Shown here one piece after another: positions 32,015 through 39,581 of a stretch of DNA of 64,000 nucleotides. The stretch's first letter is position 1. Every line of letters starts with the position of its first letter. The translations under genes were made by a program, and so were the position numbers. The notes beneath the pieces are model-generated. The model was not told the DNA's origin and searched no databases. It saw only the letters and a program-made list of their open reading frames with translations. Origin of the DNA: Streptomyces sp. NBC_00102 (GTDB lineage Bacteria; Actinomycetota; Actinomycetes; Streptomycetales; Streptomycetaceae); contig NZ_JAPEMC010000001.1 of assembly GCF_026343115.1 (NCBI RefSeq), forward strand, positions 4,793,501 to 4,857,500, given 5' to 3'.

Positions 32015-33142
32015 TCACAGCCAGCCGTTGCGCTTCAGCGTCCGGTGGATGGAGAAACAGACCACCGCGATGACGCCGAGCACCATCGGATAGCCGTACG
32101 TCCACTCCAGCTCCGGCATGTGCTCGAAGTTCATGCCGTAGACCCCGCAGATCATCGTGGGCACGGCAACGATGGCGGCCCAGGACGTGATCTTGCGCAT
32201 GTCCTCGTTCTGGGTGACGGTCGCCTGCGCCAGGTTGGCCTGGAGGATCGAGTTCAGCAGTTCGTCGAAGCCGAGGACCTCCTCCTGCACCCGGGCGAGG
32301 TGGTCGGCCACGTCGCGGAAGTACTTCTGGATGTCCGGGTCGATCAGCCGCATCGGCCGCTCGCTCAGGAGCTGCATCGGCCGCTGGAGCGGCGAGACGG
32401 CCCGCTTGAACTCCAGCACCTCGCGCTTGAGTTGGTAGATCCGCCCGGCGTCGGTGCCGCGTGCGCTGCCCTTCGTCGGGGTGGAGAAGACGTCGATCTC
32501 CACCTCGTCGATGTCGTCCTGCATCGCGCCGGCCACCGCGATGTACCCGTCCACCACGTGGTCGGCGATGGAGTGCAGTACGGCCGACGGGCCCTTGGCG
32601 AGCAGCTCCGGGTCGTCCTGGAGGCGGTGGCGCAGGGCGCGCAGCGATCCCTGGCCGCCGTGCCGGACGGTGATCACGAAGTCCCGGCCGGTGAAGCACA
32701 TCACCTCGCCGGTCTCGACGACCTCGCTGGTCGCGGTGAGTTCGGTGTGCTCGACGTAGTGGATGGTCTTGAAGACCGTGAAGAGCGTGTCGTCGTACCG
32801 CTCCAGCTTCGGCCGCTGGTGGGCGTGGACCGCGTCCTCCACCGCCAGCGGGTGCAGTCCGAACTCCCTGGCAATGACTGCGAATTCGGCCTCGGTGGGC
32901 TCGTGCAGCCCGATCCAGGCGAAGCCGCCGCCCTCGCGCACCCGCAGCATCGCCTCGTGCGGGGTCTGGCAGGTGGAGGCCTCCATGCGGCGGCCGTCGC
33001 GGTAGACCGCGCAGTCCACCACCGCACTGGAGGCGGACGGGTCGCGGGTGGTGTCGTAACCCGTGTACGGGGCGGGGGGCTTGCGGAAGGAGGGCCGCAG
33101 GGAAGGGCGCACGGCGGCGCGCAGGTCACGGATCATGGACAT
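32015..33142 (-). CDS. corA: CorA-type magnesium/cobalt channel
   Basis: A 375-residue protein with ATG 33142 behind AGGAG. The large N-terminal cytoplasmic domain (GGFAWIGLHEPTEAEF, EDAVHAHQRPKLERYDDTLF, FVITVRHGGQGSLRALRHRL) and the long stalk helix are typical CorA. Two C-terminal membrane helices flank the selectivity motif YGMNFEHMP (GMN at 336-338), ending in the basic HRTLKRNGWL. It forms a pentameric Mg2+ channel. The 5' leader is long and contains a putative 19-codon leader peptide (33335-33394) and hairpins, so expression may be controlled by attenuation. DUF1003 and MgtE-N/CBS genes are 2.7-4 kb away. Confidence 0.93.
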   Translation of the reverse strand: MSMIRDLRAAVRPSLRPSFRKPPAPYTGYDTTRDPSASSAVVDCAVYRDGRRMEASTCQTPHEAMLRVREGGGFAWIGLHEPTEAEFAVIAREFGLHPLAVEDAVHAHQRPKLERYDDTLFTVFKTIHYVEHTELTATSEVVETGEVMCFTGRDFVITVRHGGQGSLRALRHRLQDDPELLAKGPSAVLHSIADHVVDGYIAVAGAMQDDIDEVEIDVFSTPTKGSARGTDAGRIYQLKREVLEFKRAVSPLQRPMQLLSERPMRLIDPDIQKYFRDVADHLARVQEEVLGFDELLNSILQANLAQATVTQNEDMRKITSWAAIVAVPTMICGVYGMNFEHMPELEWTYGYPMVLGVIAVVCFSIHRTLKRNGWL

Positions 33143-33334
33143 GGCAGGCTCCTACACGAAAGGGCCGTGCGTGCGCGCAGGCGGAACAGCCCGGAATGGA
33201 GACGTGGAAACCACGTCCGCAAAGCGGGCGGCACCGCGGAACGGCGGCGACGGCGTTCGCTACAGACAGGCAAAAACGGGATGCTCTTCCGCCGTGCGAC
33301 AAGCCACGAGCCCTGACCGAGAGGGCTTAAGAAT
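33143..33334 (-). promoter_or_regulatory. 5' leader of corA with hairpins
   Basis: Between the putative leader peptide and corA (minus strand). AGCCCT/AGGGCT can form a stem soon after the small ORF, and AAGCC/GGCTT offers a competing pairing over the same bases. A clean hairpin lies nearer corA: GACGTGG (33201-33207) with CCACGTC (33211-33217) and a three-base loop. The arrangement is suggestive of attenuation. An M-box was looked for and not recognised. Confidence 0.35.
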
Positions 33335-33394
33335 TCACCGGGAAACGGTGAGGACGGAAGGGCGCTCGGTACTGCACGGTCGACTTGGATCCAT
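33335..33394 (-). CDS. Putative leader peptide upstream of corA
   Basis: A 19-residue reading frame, MDPSRPCSTERPSVLTVSR, with ATG at 33394 and TGA at 33335. The start is preceded by GGAGGAGGTGGGG, ending six bases before the ATG: one of the strongest Shine-Dalgarno sequences in the window, and hard to explain without translation. Three Pro codons and the MDPS opening recall the proline-containing MgtL and CorL leaders of enterobacteria and the proline-rich uORFs of mycobacterial Mg2+ genes, where slow translation at low Mg2+ allows downstream expression. The peptide itself is not conserved with those, so this is inference from position and composition. Confidence 0.45.
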   Translation of the reverse strand: MDPSRPCSTERPSVLTVSR

Positions 33395-33545
33395 GGCAGT
33401 CCCCACCTCCTCCGGTCGGTCCCCCGTGGGGGACGACGTGCTGTCGGGACGGAGAGGGCGCCGCGTCGCGCGCTGTCCCGACCGGCGGCCAGGCTATCAG
33501 CCGGCCAAGGGTCAATCCCTTACTTTGCCCGTTCGATACGCGTTC

Positions 33546-33557
33546 TATGCTCGCGAC
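33546..33557 (+). promoter_or_regulatory. -10 element for a probably leaderless transcript
   Basis: TATGCT (33546-33551) ends six bases before ATG 33558, and TTTGCC lies about 16 bases upstream as -35. Transcription would start at or next to the A of the start codon; no Shine-Dalgarno is present. Confidence 0.4.
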
Positions 33558-34142
33558 ATGGAAGAAATTCTCGCGCTCGTCGAAGCCCGGCTCCGCACCG
33601 CCCTGGGGGAGCCGGACGCCCGCGCCGCCGTCACCTTCCTCGGTACGGACCGCATCGAAGTGCTGCGCTTCCTCGACGGCGACGTGGTCCGCTACGCCAC
33701 CCTCGGCATGTCCGCCCAGCCCATGGCGGACCCGACCTCGCCGCTCGCCGACCCGGTGAAGGGCCCCCGTGCCGAGCTGGTGCTCTCCGTACGCGCGGGG
33801 CTGGCCGACACCGACCAGGTGCTGCGCCCGCTCGCCGTGCTGGCGGCGTCCCCGCAGGTCGAAGGCGTGATCGTGGCGCCCGGCGCCTCCCTCGACCTGG
33901 GTGATCCGCTCTGGCCGACGGCCCCCTTCTCCTCGGTCCTCGTGGCCGAGTCCGGCGGGCTGGTGGAGGACCTGGAGCTCGACGGGCCGATGGACCCGGT
34001 GCGCTTCCTGCCGCTGCTCCCGATGACCCCGAACGAGGCCGCCTGGAAGCGGGTCCGGGGCGGTCAGGAGCTCCAGGAGCGCTGGCTCTCGCACGGCACG
34101 GACCTGCGGGACCCGCTGCGGAGCTCCGTACCGCTGGACTGA
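33558..34142 (+). CDS. Suppressor-of-fused (SUFU)-domain protein
   Basis: ATG 33558 (MEEILALVEARLRTALGEPD) gives 194 residues. The sequence TFLGTDRIEVLRFLDGDVVR, followed by a central LVLSVRAGLADTDQVLRPLA and LPMTPNEAAWKRVRGGQEL near the end, is the pattern of the SUFU-like family (PF05076). The domain is named after the animal Hedgehog-pathway inhibitor, but bacterial versions are stand-alone cytosolic proteins, some tied to toxin immunity; no role is established. It appears to be expressed from a leaderless mRNA. It is divergent from corA and convergent with the MFS transporter. Confidence 0.8.
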   Translation: MEEILALVEARLRTALGEPDARAAVTFLGTDRIEVLRFLDGDVVRYATLGMSAQPMADPTSPLADPVKGPRAELVLSVRAGLADTDQVLRPLAVLAASPQVEGVIVAPGASLDLGDPLWPTAPFSSVLVAESGGLVEDLELDGPMDPVRFLPLLPMTPNEAAWKRVRGGQELQERWLSHGTDLRDPLRSSVPLD

Positions 34143-34242
34143 AGCCGCCGGACCGAGGCCGCCGGACCGAATCGCCGGACCGGGACCGCTGGGCCGGGAT
34201 CACTCGTCCGTGTTCGTCGTCCACCCGTCCATGTCGTGCGGG

Positions 34243-34282
34243 AGGGGGCCCCGCCGGTTCTTGGGTTCCGGCTGGGCCCCCT
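34243..34282. terminator. Terminator between SUFU and MFS genes
   Basis: AGGGGGCCC (34243-34251) pairs with GGGCCCCCT (34274-34282); an inner GCCGG/CCGGC stem can extend it. It is shared by two convergent genes. Confidence 0.6.
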
Positions 34283-34300
34283 CACGCGTGTCCGCCGGTG

Positions 34301-35533
34301 TCAGCCGGCGAAGGCGGAGACGCCGTCCTCGGTGGCGTGCCGGGGCTGGACCTCCTCGGCCTCGTGGGTGAGGGCGGAGCGCCGTACCCGGATGATCAGC
34401 GCACCGGCCGCGGCCGCGACGGCGGCGACCACGAACGGTACGTGCACGTCGCTCCACTCCTCGATCTTCGGGGCGAGGTAGGGGGCGGCGGCAGCGGCGA
34501 ACCAGCGGACGAAGTTGTAACCGGCGCTCGCCACCGGGCGCGGGGCGTCCGAGACGCCGAGCGCGAGCTCGGTGTAGACGGTGTTGTTCATGCCGATGAA
34601 GGCGCCCGAGACGATGGTGCAGACGATCGCCGCGGTGTGGTCGCCGTACCCGAGGATCAGCAGGTCCACCGCGAAGAGGACGAGCGAGGCGCCCAGTACC
34701 TTCAGCGAGCCGAAGCGCGCCTGGAGCCGCGGGGCCACGAAGACCGAGAAGACGGCGAGCAGCAGGCCCCAGGCGAAGAAGACCGCGCCGGACTTGTACG
34801 GGGACATGTTCAGCACGAACGGCGTGAACGCCAGGATGGTGAAGAACGCGTAGTTGTAGAAGAACGCCGAGCCCGCCACCGAGGCCAGTCCGCCGTGGCC
34901 GAGCGCCCTGACCGGATCGAGCAGCGAGGTCTTCCGGGCCGGCTTCGGCTGTTCCCTCAGGAACGCGGTGATGCAGACGAACCCGATCGCCATCAGGGCG
35001 GCGGTGCCGAAGAAGGGGTAGCGCCAGCTGGCGTTGCCGAGCAGCGCGCCCACCAGCGGGCCGCACGCCATGCCGAGGCCGAGCGCCGCCTCGTACAGCA
35101 GGATCGCCGCCGCGCTGCCACCGGCGGCGGCGCCCACGATCACGGCCAGCGCCGTGGAGACGAAGAGCGCGTTTCCGAGTCCCCAGCCGGCCCGGAAACC
35201 GACCAGCTCACCCACCGACGAGGACGTCCCGGCGAGCGCGGCGAACACGACGACCAGCGCCAGACCGGCCAGCAGGGTCTTCTTCCCGCCGATGCGGCTG
35301 GAGACGAAGCCGGTGACCAGCATCGCGAAGGCGGTGATCAGGAAGTACGAGGTGAACAGCAGCGACACCTGGCTCGGGGTCGCGTCCAGCCCCTCGGCGA
35401 TGGACGGCAGGATCGGGTCCACCAGGCCGATCCCCATGAACGCCACGACCGAGGCGCCGGCGGTCGCCCAGACCGCCTTGGGCTGGTGGAGGATGCCGGT
35501 GGCCCCCTCGTCGAACGGGTCCTTTCCCTGCAT
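34301..35533 (-). CDS. Major facilitator superfamily exporter
   Basis: ATG 35533 (MQGKDPFDEGATGILHQPKA) after AGGAGAGTGGGA; 410 residues. Twelve membrane helices are visible. The loop after helix 2 reads GFVSSRIGGKKTLLAG, the MFS motif A, and GMACGPLVGALLG in helix 5 corresponds to motif C of drug:H+ antiporters. It probably exports a small molecule or drug; the substrate is unknown. The upstream region has TTAGGCCCTCTAA (35614-35626), a possible repressor site; no MarR or TetR gene is adjacent. Confidence 0.88.
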   Translation of the reverse strand: MQGKDPFDEGATGILHQPKAVWATAGASVVAFMGIGLVDPILPSIAEGLDATPSQVSLLFTSYFLITAFAMLVTGFVSSRIGGKKTLLAGLALVVVFAALAGTSSSVGELVGFRAGWGLGNALFVSTALAVIVGAAAGGSAAAILLYEAALGLGMACGPLVGALLGNASWRYPFFGTAALMAIGFVCITAFLREQPKPARKTSLLDPVRALGHGGLASVAGSAFFYNYAFFTILAFTPFVLNMSPYKSGAVFFAWGLLLAVFSVFVAPRLQARFGSLKVLGASLVLFAVDLLILGYGDHTAAIVCTIVSGAFIGMNNTVYTELALGVSDAPRPVASAGYNFVRWFAAAAAPYLAPKIEEWSDVHVPFVVAAVAAAAGALIIRVRRSALTHEAEEVQPRHATEDGVSAFAG

Positions 35534-35613
35534 GGTGTTCCCACTCTCCTCGTGGAAGTCGGTCCGGCCGGCGGCGCTGCCGGGCCGGATGCATGCGCAC
35601 TGCACAGAGTAAG

Positions 35614-35626
35614 TTAGGCCCTCTAA
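35614..35626 (-). promoter_or_regulatory. Candidate operator upstream of MFS exporter
   Basis: TTAGGCCCTCTAA is an imperfect inverted repeat (TTAG...CTAA) in an AT-rich patch about 80 bases before the exporter start, the kind of site bound by MarR- or TetR-type repressors. Confidence 0.35.
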
Positions 35627-35723
35627 TGAATGCAAGCTACATCTAGTTCGCTCGGGGAGAGCCACGCTGCGGACGGGTGACCGTCCTTGACGTGGCGACG
35701 CGGGAGGGGGACCGTGGGTCGTT

Positions 35724-36401
35724 ATGAGGGGCGAACCCAGTTGCCCGAAGTGCGGTGGCCGGGTCAGGGCGCCCGGTCTTTTCGCCGACTCCTGGCAGTG
35801 CCCCGCGCACGGCCCGGTCCACCCGATGCAACCGGTGGTCCCGCCCAGCGTCGAGGCGCTCGGAGTGGTCGTCCACCGTGCGCAGGTACCGGTCTGGATG
35901 CCGTGGCCACTGCCGGTGGGCTGGCTGTTCACGGGCGTGGCGCACGCCGGAGACGACCGCAGCGGCGGGCGCGGCACCGCACTCGTCTGCTCGGGACCCG
36001 GCCCGCTCGGCGGGATGGGCGAGCTGCTCCTGGTCGCCGAGGAGCTCGGCGTCGGGCTCGGCGCCCGCTACGCCGGCATCGAGGGCCCCGACCCAGGCCC
36101 CCGCATGCGCGTCGACGGTCCCCCCGTGGCCAAGGTGCTCGCCGCCGGCCGCCCCACCCCGCTCTGGCAGGTGCACGGCGTCCCGGAGGACCGGGCCGTC
36201 TTCGCGGGCGAGGCGCGCGGACTCTGGCTCTGGGCGATCGTCTGGCCCCAGCAGTCGGCGCTGCTGATGTACGACGAACTCGTCCTCACCGACCTCCGCG
36301 ACGCGGGCGCCGAAACCGACCTGGTGCCCTGCGGCGCCCTCACCCCACGCCTGCTCGGCACCCCGGAGGGCCCGCCCCGGCAGGGTCCCGCACCGCGCTG
36401 A
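35724..36401 (+). CDS. Zinc-ribbon conserved Streptomyces protein (DUF6758-like)
   Basis: A 225-residue protein from ATG 35724. It opens with a zinc ribbon: CPKCGGRVRAPGLF and WQCPAHGPVHP provide three Cys and one His. The rest is a globular domain with many Trp and Pro (VPVWMPWPLPVGWLFTGVAH) and GPLGGMGELLLVAEELGVGL. This matches a Streptomyces-conserved family I recall as DUF6758; no function is known. No signal peptide or membrane helix is seen. A hairpin follows, then the PHP-domain gene on the same strand. Confidence 0.75.
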   Translation: MRGEPSCPKCGGRVRAPGLFADSWQCPAHGPVHPMQPVVPPSVEALGVVVHRAQVPVWMPWPLPVGWLFTGVAHAGDDRSGGRGTALVCSGPGPLGGMGELLLVAEELGVGLGARYAGIEGPDPGPRMRVDGPPVAKVLAAGRPTPLWQVHGVPEDRAVFAGEARGLWLWAIVWPQQSALLMYDELVLTDLRDAGAETDLVPCGALTPRLLGTPEGPPRQGPAPR

Positions 36402-36410
36402 GGGCCTTGC

Positions 36411-36447
36411 CGTCGCCCGACGGGCCCGCACGGCCGTTCGGGCGACG
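36411..36447 (+). terminator. Terminator after the zinc-ribbon gene
   Basis: CGTCGCCCGA (36411-36420) pairs perfectly with TCGGGCGACG (36438-36447); 17-base loop. Confidence 0.6.
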
Positions 36448-36508
36448 CTCCGGCGGTGGTTATCCTGGAGCGTCCCCACCGTCCGCCGCGAGCACAGGAG
36501 TCGCCGTC

Positions 36509-37375
36509 GTGCGTATCGACCTGCACACGCACTCCACCGCGTCCGACGGTACGGACACACCGGCCCAGCTCGTCCGGAACGCGGCGGCGGCCGGACTCGA
36601 CGTCGTCGCCCTCACCGACCACGACACCGTGCGCGGCCACGCCGAGGCACTGGCGGCCCTCCCCGAGGGCCTCACCCTCGTCACCGGCGCCGAACTCTCC
36701 TGCCGCATCGACGGGGTGAGCCTGCACATGCTGGCGTACCTCTTCGACCCCGAGGAACCCGCGTTCGCGCGCGAGCGCGAGCTGGTCCGGGACGACCGGG
36801 TGCCCCGTGCGCAGGCCATGGTGGCCAAGCTCCAGGCGCTGGGCGTGCCGATCACCTGGGACATGGTGGCCCGGATCGCCGGAGACGGCTCGGTGGGCCG
36901 CCCGCACGTCGCCGCCGCCCTCGTCGAACTGGGCGTCGTCCCCACCGTCTCCGACGCGTTCACCCCCGAGTGGCTCGCCGACGGCGGCCGGGCGCACGCC
37001 GGAAAGCACGAACTCGATCCCTTCGACGCCGTCCGACTGGTCAAGGCCGCCGGCGGGGTCACCGTCTTCGCCCATCCGGCGGCCGTCAAGCGCGGTTCCG
37101 TCGTCCCCGAGCCGGCCATCGCCCGGCTCGCCGAGGCGGGCCTCGACGGCATCGAGGTCGACCACATGGACCACGACGAGGCCACCCGGGCCCGGCTCCG
37201 CGGCCTCGCCGCGGACCTGGGACTGCTGACCACCGGCTCCAGCGACTACCACGGCAGTCGCAAGACCGTCGCGCTCGGCGAGTACACCACCGACCCCGAG
37301 ATCTACGGCGAGATCACCCGGCGCTCCACCGGAGCCTTCCCGGTGCCGGGCGCCGGCGGAGCCCTCACCCGCTGA
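36509..37375 (+). CDS. PHP-domain phosphoesterase
   Basis: GTG 36509 (MRIDLHTHSTASDGTDTPAQ) with AGGAG eight bases upstream; 288 residues. The polymerase-and-histidinol-phosphatase metal site is complete: HTHSTASDGT, LTDHDTVRGH, GAELSC, AHPAAVKRG, and SSDYHGSRK near the C-terminus. The length and motif spacing match the TrpH/YciV type, which hydrolyses 3',5'-nucleoside bisphosphates and 5'-end RNA nucleotides. It is cytosolic and uses Mn or Fe ions. The following marC gene is 203 bp downstream. Confidence 0.88.
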   Translation: MRIDLHTHSTASDGTDTPAQLVRNAAAAGLDVVALTDHDTVRGHAEALAALPEGLTLVTGAELSCRIDGVSLHMLAYLFDPEEPAFARERELVRDDRVPRAQAMVAKLQALGVPITWDMVARIAGDGSVGRPHVAAALVELGVVPTVSDAFTPEWLADGGRAHAGKHELDPFDAVRLVKAAGGVTVFAHPAAVKRGSVVPEPAIARLAEAGLDGIEVDHMDHDEATRARLRGLAADLGLLTTGSSDYHGSRKTVALGEYTTDPEIYGEITRRSTGAFPVPGAGGALTR

Positions 37376-37578
37376 GGGCCGATGTCCCACCGGTGGCCGG
37401 GTCTCCGGCCGCCGCCAGGCGCACCACGGCCGCACCCCGGTGCCGCGCGCCCTTCCGCACCCTCCCGCCGCCCCACGCGCACCCCGGCCCGTCCCGCGGC
37501 TTTTGCCGCGGCGGGTCAGGGGCGCCCGCGCGCGGTCACCCCCCGACCTGCTTCTTCTCTTCTCCCGCAAGGCTCACC

Positions 37579-38184
37579 GTGTTCGACGTCGCTGTATTCG
37601 GCTCGCTCTTCCTCACCCTGTTCGTGATCATGGACCCGCCCGGGATCACCCCGATCTTCCTGGCCCTCACCGCGGGCCGTCCCGCGAAGACCCAGCGCAA
37701 GATGGCGCTCCAGGCGGTCGCGGTCGCCTTCGGGGTGATCGCCGTCTTCGGCGTGCTCGGCCAGCAGATCCTGGACTACCTGCACGTCTCCGTACCCGCG
37801 CTGATGATCTCCGGCGGTCTGCTCCTGCTGCTCATCGCGCTGGACCTGCTCACCGGCAAGACGGACGAGCCGACGCAGACGAAGGACGTCAACGTGGCGC
37901 TCGTACCGCTCGGCATGCCGCTGCTCGCGGGACCCGGCGCGATCGTCTCGGTGATCCTCGCCGTGCAGCACGCGCACACCGTGAGCAGCCAGATCTCGGT
38001 CTGGGCGGCGATCGTCGTCATGCACGTGGTGCTCTGGCTGACCATGCGCTACTCGCTGCTGATCATCCGGGTCATCAAGGACGGCGGTGTGGTGCTGGTG
38101 ACCCGGCTCGCCGGAATGATGCTCTCCGCCATCGCCGTGCAGCAGATCATCAACGGCGTCACCCAGGTCATCCAGAACAGCTGA
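37579..38184 (+). CDS. MarC-family inner-membrane protein
   Basis: GTG 37579 (MFDVAVFGSLFLTLFVIMDP), 201 residues. Six membrane helices are visible, with the family motifs FVIMDPPGITPIFLALTAGR and LVPLGMPLLAGPGAIVSVIL. MarC was once linked to multiple antibiotic resistance, but that has not held up and its transport role is unknown. The start has only a weak AAGG. A perfect hairpin ends the unit at 38228-38257. A GTG start and full-length family match support the call. Confidence 0.9.
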   Translation: MFDVAVFGSLFLTLFVIMDPPGITPIFLALTAGRPAKTQRKMALQAVAVAFGVIAVFGVLGQQILDYLHVSVPALMISGGLLLLLIALDLLTGKTDEPTQTKDVNVALVPLGMPLLAGPGAIVSVILAVQHAHTVSSQISVWAAIVVMHVVLWLTMRYSLLIIRVIKDGGVVLVTRLAGMMLSAIAVQQIINGVTQVIQNS

Positions 38185-38227
38185 ACCGGCCCGGGCCCGC
38201 CGGCGTCGGCCCTACCGGGACGCACAG

Positions 38228-38257
38228 CGCCCCCGTACGGAGATCCGTACGGGGGCG
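38228..38257. terminator. Perfect hairpin terminator after marC
   Basis: CGCCCCCGTACGGA (38228-38241) pairs perfectly with TCCGTACGGGGGCG (38244-38257). It is shared by the convergent small gene at 38294-38446. Confidence 0.75.
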
Positions 38258-38293
38258 ACTCGTCATCTCATCAAGGCGTACTGCCGGAAGGTG

Positions 38294-38446
38294 TTACGAG
38301 GCCGAGCTCGTTGCCGGCCGAATGTAGATGCGCTGGCCCATAGCCGCGGCCTGCTGCACGATCCGGTTGACGGAGGCGGCGTCTACGACGGTGCTGTCCA
38401 CGGCGGTACCGTCGACATCGTCGAGTCGCATGATCTCGAAGCGCAC
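38294..38446 (-). CDS. Small conserved Streptomyces protein, unknown function
   Basis: GTG 38446 gives 50 residues, opening MRFEIMRLDDVDGTAVDSTV, behind AAGGGAAG. It continues with VVDAASVNRIVQQAAAMGQR and ends in IYIRPATSSAS. Similar 50-residue proteins are, from memory, common in Streptomyces genomes. It looks like a small alpha/beta protein and has no enzyme motif or signal peptide. A hairpin CGGACGGG/CCCGTCCG (38490-38509) lies in its upstream region. A longer in-frame start at 38512 is less likely. Confidence 0.7.
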   Translation of the reverse strand: MRFEIMRLDDVDGTAVDSTVVDAASVNRIVQQAAAMGQRIYIRPATSSAS

Positions 38447-38581
38447 AGGGCTTCCCTTCGTCCGATCCTCCTGCTGGAGAACTACTGGTCGGACGGGGAT
38501 TCCCGTCCGCAAGGATAAGGAAGCGTGACCCTACGGTCCCGCTCCCTACGAGGGGTACAACGGCCCGCCCCCCGGAAAACA

Positions 38582-38598
38582 TTCCCTACGCTAAGGAA
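38582..38598. promoter_or_regulatory. Palindrome in AT-rich divergent promoter region
   Basis: TTCCCTACGCTAAGGAA (38582-38598) is an inverted repeat of two seven-base arms with one mismatch around CGC. The run ATTTTTTGG follows it, unusually AT-rich for this DNA. It lies between the divergent small gene and the NYN-domain gene and may be an operator for either. Confidence 0.35.
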
Positions 38599-38657
38599 AT
38601 TTTTTGGATGTCTAAGTACCCGCGGGTAGTCACCCCGCCACGGACGTCGAGTCGCGC

Positions 38658-39566
38658 ATGACCGATGCCGATCTCCCCACCGCCCCGGACGACATCCGCG
38701 ACCGCCTGGACCTGACGAACCAGCTCCTGCGGCGCGTCCTCGCCGAGGTCTCGAAGACCCCCTCCACCCACGCGATCTTCGTCGACGCGGGTTATGTCTA
38801 CGCCGCCGCAGGGCTCCTCGTCACCGGCACCGAGGACCGCCGCTCCTTCGACCTCGACTCCGGAGGGCTCATCGAGGCGTTCATCGAACAGGCCCGCACG
38901 ATCTTCGCGGACAGCCGGCTCCTGCGCGTCTACTGGTACGACGGCGCCCGGCGCCGCATCCACACCACCGAGCAGCAGTCCATCGCCGAACTGCCCGACG
39001 TCAAGGTCCGCCTCGGCAACCTCAACGCCAGCAATCAGCAGAAGGGCGTCGACTCCCTCATCCGCACCGACCTCGAATCGCTCGCCCGGCACCGCGCCAT
39101 CAGCGACGCCGCGCTCGTCGGCGGTGACGAGGACCTCGTCTCGGCCGTCGAGGCCGCGCAGGGATACGGCGCCCGGGTGCACCTCTGGGGCATCGAGGCC
39201 GGCGAAGGCCGCAACCAGGCCGATCCGCTGCTCTGGGAGGTGGACAGCCAGCGCACCTTCGACCTGGACTTCTGCCGCCCGTACGTCACCCGCCGCCCGG
39301 TCACCACGTACGAGGACGAAGGCCCGGCCCCCACCCGCGAGGACGTCCGCTTCGTCGGGGCGCAGGTCGCCGCCGCCTGGCTCGCGGCCAAGGGCCGGGA
39401 GTCCCTGGTCGACCTGATGCCGGGCCACCCGTACCTGCCGGGCTCCGTGGATCAGGACCTCCTGGTCGAGGCGGAACGCCTGCTCCAGCACTCCCTGCGC
39501 GGGCACGCCCCGCTCCGCAGGGCGCTGCGCGACGGCTTCTGGCAGCACCTCCAGGCCCAGTTCTAG
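38658..39566 (+). CDS. NYN-domain (PIN-like) putative ribonuclease
   Basis: A 302-residue protein from ATG 38658. Residues about 35-200 form a NYN domain: THAIFVDAGYVYAAAGLLV with the first Asp, RVYWYDGARRR, KGVDSLIRTDLESLARH with the second acidic pair, and ALVGGDEDLVSAVEAAQGYG with the third. The acidic set is that of metal-dependent PIN-like nucleases (LabA/MARF1 type). The C-terminal 100 residues (VRFVGAQVAAAWLAAKGRES) are an uncharacterised helical extension. It probably cleaves RNA; target unknown. No Shine-Dalgarno is obvious, so it may be leaderless. Confidence 0.85.
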   Translation: MTDADLPTAPDDIRDRLDLTNQLLRRVLAEVSKTPSTHAIFVDAGYVYAAAGLLVTGTEDRRSFDLDSGGLIEAFIEQARTIFADSRLLRVYWYDGARRRIHTTEQQSIAELPDVKVRLGNLNASNQQKGVDSLIRTDLESLARHRAISDAALVGGDEDLVSAVEAAQGYGARVHLWGIEAGEGRNQADPLLWEVDSQRTFDLDFCRPYVTRRPVTTYEDEGPAPTREDVRFVGAQVAAAWLAAKGRESLVDLMPGHPYLPGSVDQDLLVEAERLLQHSLRGHAPLRRALRDGFWQHLQAQF

Positions 39567-39581
39567 TGCGGCACCAGCTCC

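Noticed and set aside
33143..33557. A possible M-box or other Mg2+ riboswitch before corA.
   Set aside because: The conserved M-box core could not be recognised; the small ORF and simple stems explain the leader better.
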